DNA of 64,000 nucleotides from CAWIVH01 sp963839475 (GCA_963839475.1 CAWIVH010000006.1:1-64000); one strand, 5' to 3'. Shown: positions 15,301 through 24,648, counted from the first letter of the stretch. Program-made: numbers and translations. The notes: a model not told the origin generated them from the letters alone.

Positions 15301-17089
15301 ATTGCCTGCGTGGAATCGTGATGAAAAGAAAGCTGCCCTTGCCCGGGTTCGACTCGAGCTCCAGGCTCCCCCCGACCAGCCGGACGCGCTCTTTCAGGAT
15401 CTTCGGCCCTTTGCCCATGGAATCGAGCTGGTCCAGGTTCAGGCGCCCCGTGAAATCGAATCCCGACCCGTTGTCGCTCACGGTCAGGTTGTAGCCTCCG
15501 TCCCCCTCCTCGAAACGGATCCGCACCTCGGCGGCGGCGCTGTGCTTGCGCACGTTTACCAGCGCCTCCTGCAGGATGCGCACCACCTCGCCGCAGGTGC
15601 GCGGCGGCAGGAGGACGGCCCTGACGTCGCTTTCGAACTCGGTCGCGATGTTGGTCTCGCACTGGTGCTGCAGCGCGACACTCTCGAGCGCCTGCAGGAA
15701 CTCGGCCGAGCCCAGCTCGAGATGCTTGAGCCGCTGCATCAGGTTGCGCATGTTCCTGATCTCGTTGTGCAGGTATTCCTGGATCCCGGCCAGCCTTTCG
15801 GCCAGGCCGCTGCTGCGGGCGAGGGGTCCGCGCACCAGGGCGGCCATCTGCATTTCGATCGCGATCAGCGATTGTATCACCCCGTCGTGCAAGTCGCGAG
15901 CAAGCGATTCACGCTCCACCTTCGCCGCCTGGGCGCTCATGCGCCGCGCGACGTAGGAGCTGATCAGCGCCGGCGTCGTCCGCGACGCCAATTGCTGCAG
16001 GAAGAGCAGCCCCGAAGCCCCGCGGACCGCGGGAACCGGGCCGAGCAGGAAATAGCGCACGGTCAGGCGCCGCCCCCAGGCTTCGGTGTGGACCAGCATC
16101 GATTCCACCGGGTGCCGGTCCAGCAGCGTCCGGGGCAGCGCCACCAGGCCGCGGCGCAGCGTCCAGTGGGCGTGCATCGGCCAGTGGCAGCGGAAGCCGG
16201 TCCCCTGCATCTCCCCGGAGTGGACGCCGCACCAGGTCTGCGCCGGCGCGTCGAAAAAGTAGGCGTCGGCCAGATCCGGATCGAGGTCGGTCAGGTCGAC
16301 GAGGAAATCGCCTTCTTCGTCCGGCAGGCCGCGCCAGAGGAAACTCGCCTCCGACTCCTTCTCCCGGGCGGCGATCAGGACGGTTCCGACGCCGAAAATC
16401 TTGTGCAGCTGCGAGCACAGCCCCTCGAGGCTGCCGGTCAGGTTGCCGCCCGAGTTGAAGCCCGCCATCGCCCGGTGGATGATGTCGTTTTCGATCCGGT
16501 GACGCTTGACTTCGCCGGCGAGGAATCCGACCACGACGCCCTGGGCCCCCAGCACCGACGTGGGGATCACAAAGTCGGCGAAGATCCCTTTCCACGCGGG
16601 CAAGAGAGGAGCGGCAGCGGGCAGGGCAAGGTCCTTCGCGATCGGCGTGATCACCGCCATCCCCAGCGCCGTCACCAGGGTTTCGACAAAACCCCAGCGA
16701 TAGGCCGACGCGAACAGGACAAAGAAAAACAGCGCATGAAAGATCAGGAGCGGCTGGCCCGGCAGGGCGGCGCCGGCCGCAACGAAACCCACATCGACAA
16801 CGTGGATGACGGCGCCGAGCCTCTGGTCGCTCGTGGGACGGATCCAGCGCAGCGACACAATGGCGGCGCTGAAGGCGAGGTAGCCCAGGATCCAGACCCG
16901 GCGGGACGGGGAGGAGTCAGCGGGAAAAATCCAGAGGATCAAAAAAAAGGCCAGCGCCGGCGCCAGCCGCAGCAAGGCCAGGCGCCCTTCGATGCGCGCA
17001 AGCTTGAGCGGCTCGTAGGCAGATTGCAGGCGATGCAGGAAGGCACTGCGCTCAAACGGGTTCTGAAAAGAGAATTCCCGGAATGGCAT
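15287..17089 (-). CDS. NarX/DegS-type membrane sensor histidine kinase
   Basis: A 600-residue kinase. About five membrane helices occupy residues 40-200 (LAPALAFFLILWIF, ILGYLAFSAAIVSL, LLIFHALFFFVLFA, VLGAQGVVVGFLAG). A GAF-like region follows (MAGFNSGGNLTGSLEGLCSQ...VGTVLIAAREK). Then comes the HisKA_3 dimerisation domain with the phospho-His in ESLARDLHDGVIQSL, and an HATPase_c domain (EALVNVRKHSAA, SDNGSGF, NPGKGSFLFI). It is the first gene of a regulatory group kinase-regulator-regulator-PilZ upstream of the exopolysaccharide operon. The membrane-embedded input has no recognisable ligand domain. Confidence 0.92.
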   Translation of the reverse strand: MPFREFSFQNPFERSAFLHRLQSAYEPLKLARIEGRLALLRLAPALAFFLILWIFPADSSPSRRVWILGYLAFSAAIVSLRWIRPTSDQRLGAVIHVVDVGFVAAGAALPGQPLLIFHALFFFVLFASAYRWGFVETLVTALGMAVITPIAKDLALPAAAPLLPAWKGIFADFVIPTSVLGAQGVVVGFLAGEVKRHRIENDIIHRAMAGFNSGGNLTGSLEGLCSQLHKIFGVGTVLIAAREKESEASFLWRGLPDEEGDFLVDLTDLDPDLADAYFFDAPAQTWCGVHSGEMQGTGFRCHWPMHAHWTLRRGLVALPRTLLDRHPVESMLVHTEAWGRRLTVRYFLLGPVPAVRGASGLLFLQQLASRTTPALISSYVARRMSAQAAKVERESLARDLHDGVIQSLIAIEMQMAALVRGPLARSSGLAERLAGIQEYLHNEIRNMRNLMQRLKHLELGSAEFLQALESVALQHQCETNIATEFESDVRAVLLPPRTCGEVVRILQEALVNVRKHSAAAEVRIRFEEGDGGYNLTVSDNGSGFDFTGRLNLDQLDSMGKGPKILKERVRLVGGSLELESNPGKGSFLFITIPRRQYGAH

Positions 17090-17124
17090 AGCGCTCCCTC
17101 ACCATCATGGAACGGTGGAGCCTG

Positions 17125-17130
17125 ATTATA
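17125..17130 (-). promoter_or_regulatory. Candidate -10 box for the sensor kinase
   Basis: A perfect TATAAT on the minus strand 36-41 bp upstream of the kinase ATG. The matching -35 region is weak. Confidence 0.4.
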
Positions 17131-17163
17131 ATCCCGTTTTGCGGGAGAATTCGCGGAGGGCGT

Positions 17164-17194
17164 AGAAAAAAGGCGGTGCGCCATGCACACCGCC
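17164..17194 (-). terminator. Rho-independent terminator after the zinc-ribbon gene
   Basis: On the minus strand GGCGGTG and CACCGCC form a 7-bp GC-rich stem (17172-17194) followed by a run of six T. It lies 25 bp after the stop of the small zinc-ribbon gene and upstream of the kinase promoter candidate. Confidence 0.75.
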
Positions 17195-17218
17195 CGGAGC
17201 AGTTAAATAAGATTGGTG

Positions 17219-17398
17219 CTATATCTTGACGCGCGTGTCGTCTTTCGGGCAGACCCAGAACATGCCGCCGGGGTTGTTCCTGTATTTGATGACCTTGGTT
17301 GCGATCATGCCGCCGCCGCACTGGGGGCAGGGATGCTCGTAGTGATGACCCTTGTCGCCCATGCTGGCGCGCGCCGTCTTAGAGAGTTTTTCCGCCAC
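17219..17398 (-). CDS. 59-residue zinc-ribbon-like protein
   Basis: A small gene with a GTG start and a strong AGGAGG seven bases upstream, followed by its own terminator. The protein reads ...HHYEHPCPQCGGGM...FWVCPKDDTRVKI. The CPQC knuckle plus a later VCPKD and nearby histidines suggest a single metal-binding ribbon, although only three cysteines are present. No family was recognised. It stands alone between the AddA gene and the sensor kinase gene. Ribosome-binding site, codon use and terminator all support it being real. Confidence 0.75.
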   Translation of the reverse strand: MAEKLSKTARASMGDKGHHYEHPCPQCGGGMIATKVIKYRNNPGGMFWVCPKDDTRVKI

Positions 17399-17475
17399 TG
17401 ATGATCCTCCTGTCTATTATTGCAAAACCTTACAATTTTAGAGATATTCGCCCATAAGTCAATTTAAAATTTTCA

Positions 17476-17494
17476 CCGCGAAGACACGAAGAAA
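17476..17494. repeat. Family A arm downstream of addA
   Basis: A single ACCGCGAAGACACGAAGAA arm abuts the end of the addA gene. Confidence 0.5.
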
Positions 17495-20400
17495 TCAATT
17501 GGGCAAGAGGATATGACACTCTTTGAGATGGACGCCGAGGGCGTTCAAGGCTTCTTCATATTGACGAAGTTGATCCTGATACTTTTCCGGTTCGGGTTCG
17601 CCGGAGTCGGTTTTGTAGTCGACCAGGACCCACCCGTCCTCCTCCTCGAACAGGAGGTCGATCCTCCCTTCCTCCATCCCGGGCCGGACATACCCCAGCT
17701 CCCTCAGGCATCGCTTCCCGGCCGCGGCGGCGGCCCGCGCCCGCCCGATCAGCGGCGAGCGCAGGCAGCGGAGGAGCATCCGCTCGAGCCGGGCGGTCTC
17801 CTCTGAATTCAGTTCAAATTCCGCGCCGGCCGCGGCCGCGTGGGACTTGATCCCGCCCTCATCCCCGAAGCCGATGCGCTCCATCACGGTGTGGAAAGCG
17901 CTCCCCAGCTTCATCGCCCGGCGGCGCGCATCCTGCCCCGGCAGATTCTCATCTTCGTCGGTATCGCGGATCTTTGAAGGCGCCCTGGACTCGAAGGCAT
18001 ACGGAGTCTCTGCCACCAGGTGGTCCAGCTCCGCGTATTCGCTCGCGATCGAATCGAGGGGAGCGCTTCCCTTCCCGGCCGCGGTATCGGCTGCGGCTGG
18101 AGCGGTCTGAATCTGCTCGAGCGGCACGATTCGGGCCAGACCCCGGTCGATCGCGCCCGCGCCTTTCAGGAATTCGGCCAGCGGGGCGAGGCGGGTCTTC
18201 CCCAGGGCGGCTTTCCACTCCCCGGAATTCTTGTCCCGCGCACCTTTATGATGGGTGCTGATCACCAGGTGGTCCCGGGCGCGGGTCAGCGCCACGTAGA
18301 GCAGGCGCAACAGTTCGGCTTCGGCGCGCTGTTTTTCGTGCTCCTTGAGTTCCTCCCATATGCGGGTGGACCAGCCCTCGCCCTCGCTGCCGACCTTCAG
18401 CGCGAAAGCCTTCCTGCCGTGCTCGTCGGCCAGGAAGGTTTGGGCTTTGGGGCGCATCTCCAGGCCGGCGCCGGCCAGGATGACGATGCGGAAATCGAGC
18501 CCTTTGGATTTGTGCACCGTCAGGATCCGGACGGCGTCGCTGTGCTCCTCCATCAGGCGGCTCTCGCTTTCGGCGAGTTCCTCCTCGTCGATGGTGGCGA
18601 GCAGCGAGACCACCGCCGAGAAGGTCGCCTCCTGCTGCAGGGCGCGCAATTGCCGGCCCAGCTTGGCCAGGTTGGCCAGCGACTGGAAGCCGCGGGCGGC
18701 GAGGACTTCGCGGGCGCCGGTCAGGAGCATCAGCCGTTCGAAAGTCTCGGAGGCGGGGCGCTCGTGGCGCTTTTCGTGGAGCGCGCGCAGGATCGCATAG
18801 GGACGGAACAGGGGCGAAGCCTGCGGCACCTCCTGCCGGTAATCGAACGGGAGGCCGTCGAAATGCGCCCGGAGCAGGTTTTCGTCCGAGAGGCCGAAAA
18901 AGATCGAGCGCAGCGCCGCGTAAAGCGAAACCGCGTCGCCGGGATTGGCCACCGAGCGCAGGGCGCAGATCGCCGAAGCCACCTCGCTGCGCGCATAGTA
19001 GAACTTCCCGCCTTCGAGCACGTAGGGGATGCCGGCGTCGCGCAGCGCATTTTCCAGGAGGTCGACCCGCGAGAGCACCGGCAGGAGAATCGCGATATCG
19101 CCGTATTCGGGTGGCCGCCAAGGCGGGCCGGCAGAGGCGTCATCGAACACCTGCCAATCGCGGCTGCCGCGCATGCGAGCGACCAGGGCCGAGATGCGGG
19201 CGGCTTCGAGCCGGGCGAAGTCCTGGCCCGAGCCGGTCAGCTCCCGGCCGGCGTTTCGTTCGCCCAGGAGGTGCACCGATGGAGCGGCCGATTCGTCCCG
19301 GCGCGCGCCCGTGCCGCCGAAGGGGAGATAGTCGCTCTGGTAATGCTCCTGCTTCACCATGGCAGGCGCGAAGGCTTCATCCGCAAACGCAAGGATCGAG
19401 GGGACCGAGCGGAAGTTGGCGGTGAGTTCGAGACGCTCCATCCCGCGGGCCGCGAGCCGGGCGGGGTCGACGGTTTCCAGGTAGGTCTCGACGTCGGCGC
19501 CGCGGAAGCGATAGATCGACTGCTTGGGATCGCCGACGATGAAAAGCCGCCCGGGAGCGGGACTCATCAGCGCGGGATCGGTGACGGACAGGTCGGTGCA
19601 GGAAAGGAGCAGGACGATTTCCAGCTGCACCGGGTCGGTGTCCTGGAATTCGTCGACCAGGAGGACGCTGTAGCGCTGCTGGAAATCCTTGCGCGCCGCG
19701 CGGCTCGAGGCGAGCAGGCGCCGGGCGGATTCGAGCTGGTCGTCGAAGTCGAGCAGGCCGGCGGCCCGTTTGCGGCTCTCCCACTCGGCGAGGAAGCCGT
19801 CGCGCAGCCAGCAGGCGAGCGCGTGGAAAGTGCGCTGGGCGGGAATGCGGGCCAGCCTTTCAGCGAAGCGTTTTACCTGCCGGATCCATTCCCGGATTCG
19901 AAGCACGGCCTCCTTGCCCCCGATCCAGCTTTTTTGAGCACCTTTGTTCCCCGCGGTCGAAGGCGGTCTTTTCGGGTCGGGAGCTTTCAGCCAGGCGGTG
20001 GCTTCATAGAGATGTTCCACCAGTTTGTCGGAATCATCCAGCAGGAGTTCCCAGAGGCGTTCGGCTTCACCAAGAAAATTCTTCCGTTCCGCTTCGATCT
20101 CTTCGTCCGTCGCGGGCGCCGGCAGCTCCAGCCGGCGGACCTGGTGGGCGCGGGCGCGCAGGGTTTCGGCCAGGTCCCGGATTTGTTCGAGACGGATCCC
20201 CTGGCGCAGGGCGGCCTCCAGTTCCGGGCGGCGTTCGAGCAGGGCGCGGTTGAGCCAGGATTCCCAGACCTCGCGCAGCAGCAGGCGCCCCTGGAGTTCG
20301 TCGAGGGCGGTGAAGCGGGGATCCAGGCCGGCTTCCACCGGGCGCTCTTTCAGCAGCGAAACGGCGAGCGAGTGGAAGGTCGAGATCGAGGCGGCCTCGA

Positions 20401-20722
20401 GCTCCTGCAGGGCGGTGCGGGCGCGCCCGCCGTGCGGGTCAGGCAAGGCGGAAGCCTTTTCGAACTCCCGGCGAAGGCGGATTTTCATTTCACCGGCGGC
20501 TTTTTCGGTGAAGGTGATGGCGCACACCTGCGAAATCGAAACAGCGGATTCCTGGCGGTCTTTGAGGGCTTCGCGGTTCAAATCGGAGCGGCTGCCGAGG
20601 ACGAGATTGCAGATGCGCTGGACCAGGGTGGAGGTCTTGCCCGTGCCGGCGGAGGCTTCGACGGCGAAGGATGTCCCCGTTTCCTCCATCGCCCTGTCGC
20701 GCTGTTTCTGATCCGCCGTCAT
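17495..20722 (-). CDS. addA: AddA-like UvrD/RecB-type helicase-nuclease
   Basis: A protein of 1075 residues. UvrD-family helicase motifs are clear: Walker A ASAGTGKTS near residue 25, motif Ia ITFTEKAAGEM, Walker B VLLVDEFQDTDP, motif III GDPKQSIYRFRGAD, motif V VHKSKGLDF, and motif VI LLYVALTRARDHL. The C-terminus has a PD-(D/E)XK nuclease (GRIDLLFEEEDGWVLVDYKTD). AddAB resects double-strand breaks for RecA repair. Start 20722 is chosen because GAGG lies seven bases upstream. A family A repeat remnant is read in frame at residues 51-58 (NREALKDR, older numbering from 20728). The addB partner lies immediately upstream but is broken. Confidence 0.88.
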   Translation of the reverse strand: MTADQKQRDRAMEETGTSFAVEASAGTGKTSTLVQRICNLVLGSRSDLNREALKDRQESAVSISQVCAITFTEKAAGEMKIRLRREFEKASALPDPHGGRARTALQELEAASISTFHSLAVSLLKERPVEAGLDPRFTALDELQGRLLLREVWESWLNRALLERRPELEAALRQGIRLEQIRDLAETLRARAHQVRRLELPAPATDEEIEAERKNFLGEAERLWELLLDDSDKLVEHLYEATAWLKAPDPKRPPSTAGNKGAQKSWIGGKEAVLRIREWIRQVKRFAERLARIPAQRTFHALACWLRDGFLAEWESRKRAAGLLDFDDQLESARRLLASSRAARKDFQQRYSVLLVDEFQDTDPVQLEIVLLLSCTDLSVTDPALMSPAPGRLFIVGDPKQSIYRFRGADVETYLETVDPARLAARGMERLELTANFRSVPSILAFADEAFAPAMVKQEHYQSDYLPFGGTGARRDESAAPSVHLLGERNAGRELTGSGQDFARLEAARISALVARMRGSRDWQVFDDASAGPPWRPPEYGDIAILLPVLSRVDLLENALRDAGIPYVLEGGKFYYARSEVASAICALRSVANPGDAVSLYAALRSIFFGLSDENLLRAHFDGLPFDYRQEVPQASPLFRPYAILRALHEKRHERPASETFERLMLLTGAREVLAARGFQSLANLAKLGRQLRALQQEATFSAVVSLLATIDEEELAESESRLMEEHSDAVRILTVHKSKGLDFRIVILAGAGLEMRPKAQTFLADEHGRKAFALKVGSEGEGWSTRIWEELKEHEKQRAEAELLRLLYVALTRARDHLVISTHHKGARDKNSGEWKAALGKTRLAPLAEFLKGAGAIDRGLARIVPLEQIQTAPAAADTAAGKGSAPLDSIASEYAELDHLVAETPYAFESRAPSKIRDTDEDENLPGQDARRRAMKLGSAFHTVMERIGFGDEGGIKSHAAAAGAEFELNSEETARLERMLLRCLRSPLIGRARAAAAAGKRCLRELGYVRPGMEEGRIDLLFEEEDGWVLVDYKTDSGEPEPEKYQDQLRQYEEALNALGVHLKECHILLPN
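20554..20579. repeat. In-frame family A arm inside addA
   Basis: The 21 bases at 20559-20579 are identical to 22511-22531 in addB and encode NREALKD in both. It lies between helicase motifs I and Ia, where other family members have a variable loop. Only one arm is clear. Confidence 0.7.
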
Positions 20723-20740
20723 GCCCATGCCTCTTCAAAA

Positions 20741-20776
20741 TAACAAAACCGCAAAGACGCAAAGAGCGCCAAGAAC
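20741..20776. repeat. Family A element between addB and addA
   Basis: An AAAACCGCAAAGACGCAAAG arm fills the gap between the two nuclease genes. Confidence 0.6.
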
Positions 20777-21499
20777 TTAATCCTCGGTCTCGATCGCTTC
20801 GTCGATCTCCGCCATTCGAGCAAAACTCCGCACCGCGGGGTCGCCGGCTTTCCGCTCCTCGCGCTGCGCTCTGTCCTTGCCGCATATGGGGAGGAAATCG
20901 CAATACTTGCAGTGTCCATCCGGGTACACCGACCCGGCGCTGCGGGCAAAAAAGGCGCCGTCTGCAATACCGTCCCCGATCACCTCGAGCAGGGGCCCGA
21001 TCCGCTTCCCGGCCTCCTGCGAAGCCTTCGGTCCGAAGGTGCAGGGGACCACTTCGCCATCCCGGTACTGGAGGTGGAGGTATTCCGCGTCGATCCGTTC
21101 GACCCTCTCAAAACCTGCGAGGAGGGGAAGGACCAGCGGATAGATCGCCGCCTGCATCTTTTCGCCGGCCATCAACAGGGGGCGGCTGCTATTTGCCATC
21201 GATGGGGGGAGGCTCCCGGTTTTGTAGTCGATCACCCGGGCGCGCTTGCCGTCCGGCGCCAGGTCGATCCGGTCAATCCGGCCGCGGAAGATAAAGAGGT
21301 GCTTGCCGGCGGCGATGCGAAGTTCGGGGTGGGTTTCCGCGGGGCTGAAAACCCCGAACGGCCGTTCGAACGAGGCCGGGGAGAGTCCCTCCGGCGAGCG
21401 GTCGTTTTCGAATTGGAGCCAGGCGCCGAGCAGGTTCTTCAGGGACTCGCACTCGAGTTCCCAGAGCAGGTCGGGGATGCCCCGGGCGAAGTGGCACCC
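20777..21499 (-). pseudogene. addB: AddB-like nuclease, C-terminal fragment
   Basis: An open frame of 240 codons starting right after an in-frame TGA at 21500-21502. It has the nuclease core (RGRIDRIDLAPDGKRARVI then DYKTGS, with the PD-(D/E)XK Asp and Lys). It also has three of the four Fe-S cysteines of AddB proteins (HCKYCDFLPICG). The fourth cysteine is in the N-terminal fragment (AFAKCPYLFF). The fragment has no good start of its own, except GTG at 21235 inside the nuclease motif, so it is unlikely to work alone. It was once continuous with 21523-24228. Confidence 0.8.
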
Positions 21500-21650
21500 T
21501 CAGTTGGGATCTTTTCGATTGTTCAGTTCTCCTGAATGTGGCAATCTGGTTTGATGGCCAAAAGTGTATTTGATGGTGTCTTCTTCGAATGTGGGTGTCC
21601 AGATCTTTTCAGTGGGTGTCCACATCTTTGTGGGTGTCCACAGTTCTGGA
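21500..21650. repeat. AT-richer insertion with three GTGGGTGTCCA copies, breaking addB
   Basis: About 150 bp of different composition lie between the two addB parts. Copies of GTGGGTGTCCA sit at 21591-21601, 21612-21622 and 21630-21640. Stops interrupt all relevant frames. The break falls just after the nuclease histidine region (GQAMHAILERFL). It looks like the remnant of a small mobile or repetitive element, possibly with loss of native sequence. Confidence 0.6.
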
Positions 21651-24228
21651 GGAAGCGCTCGAGGATCGCGTGCATCGCCTGGCCGCGGTCGCGCGGATCA
21701 AGCTCAAACGGAACTTCGGGTTCCTCCCAGGCTTCGAGCTCCATGACCCGCTGCAGGAAAAAGAGATACGGGCATTTGGCGAAGGCTTCCAGACGGCTGG
21801 TGGAAACCGGGCCCGCGGCCGGTCCAACCTTCTCCAAGGTTTTGCGGATGAGTTCCTGGTCGCGGATGCGGCCGTCGAACGCCGTAAGACCCGCTTCCCA
21901 GCGCGCATGGTCGTAGGCCAGCGGCCCCCGGATCAGGTCCGGCTCAACCCGGGCCAGCGCCTTCAGGGCGGCGTGAGCCGATCCCGGGGCCGAAACGACG
22001 CGGCGGAGCCGGATCTCGCTCCGGTCGACCGCGACCTGCCCGGTGCGGGGAGCCGGATTATCCAGGCTGACGGAGCGGAAACCCGGGATCACGCCTTCGG
22101 CCAGGTCGCGCAGGCCGGCGCTTCGGCCCCGCGCCGCGGACGCCGCGCGCAGCAGGAATTCGGAGGGGATGCGTTCGCGGTCGGAGCTCTCATCGAGCCG
22201 CGAGGTCAGCAGCACCAGCCGCTTCTCGGCCGAACGGGCAATCATATCGAAAAGGAGCTTCTCCTCGTCGCGGCGGCCGGATTTCAGGGGCAGCCGGCCG
22301 GGCGGGCCGATGCGGAGCCGCTCGGCATCGAGCAGCAGCGGATCCTGGCGCAGCCGTACGGGGAAGCGGCCTTCTTCGAGTCCGGGCAGGATCACGAGCG
22401 GGAAGCGCAACCCGCGGGCCGCCCCCGCCGACAATATATTCACCCCGGCTCGCCTCTTCAAAAAATCACCGCTAAGACCTCGAAGACTCGAAGGATTTTC
22501 GTCTTCGCGATCTTTGAGGGCTTCGCGGTTCGTTATTGGTTGAAAGCCATCGGGGTAGGTTGCAGAGGAGAGTGATTCCTGGAGGGATGCGGTCATTCTG
22601 GTTCGCGAGACACGGTCTTCAATCCCGGCAACCGCGGCAGCATCGCTCAGGCTCCCGATCTCGGCCAGAACCGACGCCAGCCTGTGCCAGTCGGGCGAAT
22701 CTTTCAGCAGTGGCTCCAACCGCCCGCGGAGGAACTCCGACCACTCCCGCCACGACAGAGAAACCGGCCAGCCCGCGGCGGCCTCGCGCACCGCCTTCCA
22801 ACCGCGCTCCAGCCGCCGGGCGGCGGCGAGCCTCCGCTCCGCCTCCGCAACGGTCAAGGGAGGGCGGAGGTCGGGATCATCAGGATCTCCGCCCGGCTTG
22901 CCGGCGTTATCTTTTGCGCGCGCGAGCGCGCCGGCCGCCTCGCGGACCAGGACATCGGTGCCGGCGTCCCAGGCTTCGATGCCGGCCAGGAAGCGCGGGT
23001 CGGCCGTCAGGGCGTTCCACTCCGGGATGCGGTCCTCGAACGCGGGGGAAGGAGCGGCGGAAATCCACTCCATGGCGGTCAGGATCGACTGGCGGGAAAA
23101 GCCGTCGCCTTCGAGCGCGGCGAGCGCCATCACGGCGCGCGCAAGCGGCCGGCGGTCGAAGGAGCTGCCGCCATCCACATGATGCGGGATGCCCCGCAGG
23201 CGCAGGGCTTCGGTCAGAATCGGGACCTCGGTCTCCGGCTGGCGCAGGACGACCGCGGCTTCCTGGAAGCCAGATATTACCCCGTCGCGCACGGCGCACA
23301 GGATCTCGCGCACCACCTCGACCGCCACGCGCGACTCGCCGGGCGCCGAGACGATGGCGAACGACCCGTCCGACGGATCGACCCCACTGGCGGGCTTGCC
23401 TCCCGGCGTGGGCTTGAAACCGAAGTTCAGGGAGCGAAGCTCGCCCAGGGCGCCGTGTGCGGCCGGCTCGGCCAGGGATTCGGCCCGCACTCCCAGAGCG
23501 CCTGCGCGGGCCTGGAGAAACCGTCCGGCAAAGGAAGAAACCGAATCATCCAGGAAAGGTATGAAGCAGGAAAGCTCCATCGATTTTCCCAGGGCATCGA
23601 GCAGCACACTCTGTTGCCCGGTGGCGTCGTAAATGCCGTAGACCAGGAGCCGGCCCGAGCCCAGACGTTCGGACGCACCGCCGGCATTCGCGGCCGCCAG
23701 GCGGAAATTTTCGTCGACGCCGTGGAAGGTCGCCAGCTTCCCGCGAAAGCGACGGAAGATGTCCGCCAGCCCTTCCAGGTGCTCCTTGCGCTCAGGAGCG
23801 GCGGCGATGCAGCGGCGAATCCCCTCGTTGAATTCCCGCAACGAAACCCCGGAGTCGCGCAGGTCGCGGAAGGTGTCGAGCAGCGCCGCGCGGAAGCCGG
23901 GGAAGGAGGCGACCGGCAGGAAGATGTCGGGGGTGCCGGACAGGAGCAGCGATTCCAGGATGGCGGAGGCCCCGAGGTGCGGCAGCCGGGGCTTTTCGGG
24001 CAGCGGCTGCGCGAGGCTGGTCGCGAGGTCGAGGAAGGTCGGGAACCGGAGGTTGGCTGCGCCCCGGGTCCGGCGGGAAATGACGCGTTTCAGGTGGGAG
24101 GCGAGAAGGTTCGACCCCACCAGGGTGACGACCGGGGCGAGCGGGTCGCCGCTTTGGAGAGCGGATACCTCCTCGAGCCACTTCCCTTCCAGGGCGGCGA
24201 ACGAGCCCGTATAGATCCGGTGAACCAT
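21523..24228 (-). pseudogene. addB: AddB-like helicase-nuclease, N-terminal fragment
   Basis: A fragment of 901 residues with an inactivated helicase fold typical of AddB: the N-terminal TLVGSNLLASHLKR lacks a Walker A. A conserved later motif is VNILSAGAARGLRFPLVILPG, and the first Fe-S cysteine is in FAKCPYLFF. The frame ends in repetitive DNA (CGHP repeated) after GQAMHAILERFLQN and so lacks the nuclease core. Start 24228 is chosen because the frame further upstream is repeat DNA. Residues from about 567 carry an in-frame family A palindrome. AddB normally loads with AddA (next gene) in double-strand-break repair. Confidence 0.8.
22464..22532. repeat. Complete family A palindrome inserted in frame within addB
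   Basis: Both arms are present: TCACCGCTAAGACCTCGAAG on the left and CTTTGAGGGCTTCGCGGTTC on the right. The element spans about 69 bp (23 codons), is read through without a stop and encodes NREALKDRED...SLRGLSGDF. It sits just before the conserved VNILSAGAARG motif, presumably in a surface loop. Confidence 0.8.
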
Positions 24229-24265
24229 GCCCGCTAGTCTGCCCCACTTCAGATCATTTTTCAAA

Positions 24266-24606
24266 TAAAAACGCGAAGGCGCGAAGGGCGTGACGCAGCC
24301 TTTGGCCGCAACCAGATTAGACTGAGAGTTCGCAGTTCGCAGTATCAGTTCGCAGTTCGCAGTATCAGTTCGCAGTATCAGTTCGCAGTTCGCAGTATCA
24401 GTTGGCATTCCGCATTCCGCAGTCCGTATTCCGCAGTTATCAGTTCGCAGTCGCATGAGGAACTGCGAACTGATACTGCGAACTGCGAACTTGTTGCTTT
24501 CACCACCGTTTTCACGATTCAATAAACCTTGCCTGAATAACAAGAATCTACTGATGAGATCCACAAAGATCTTTGTGCCCTTTGTGCCTTCGCGTTGTGA
24601 TTTCGA
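24266..24606. repeat. Composite repeat: family A arms around an expanded family B module (reverse)
   Basis: Arms AAAACGCGAAGGCGCGAAGG (left) and CCTTCGCGTTGTGATTT (right) enclose a reverse B module. Its TTCGCAGTATCAG units are expanded between 24328 and 24440, followed by the core TTTCACCACCGTTTTCACG. It fills the 420-bp gap between the divergent addB and M28 peptidase genes, so any promoters for both must lie in or beside it. Confidence 0.8.
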
Positions 24607-24648
24607 ATGTCTCTGTGGATATGGTATTTTTTTCCGCTTGGAGGAGAT

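Noticed and set aside
15227..17125. A 632-codon plus-strand open frame opposite the histidine kinase
   Set aside because: The minus strand encodes all histidine-kinase motifs; the plus frame is an antisense shadow.
18020..20743. A 907-codon open frame on the plus strand across addA
   Set aside because: It mirrors a clear AddA helicase gene on the other strand; GC-rich codon bias opens the antisense frame. The protein shows no family motif.
24328..24440. Tandem TTCGCAGTATCAG units as a possible CRISPR or phase-variable tract
   Set aside because: There are no unique spacers and the same units recur in every family B copy; it is part of the repeat.
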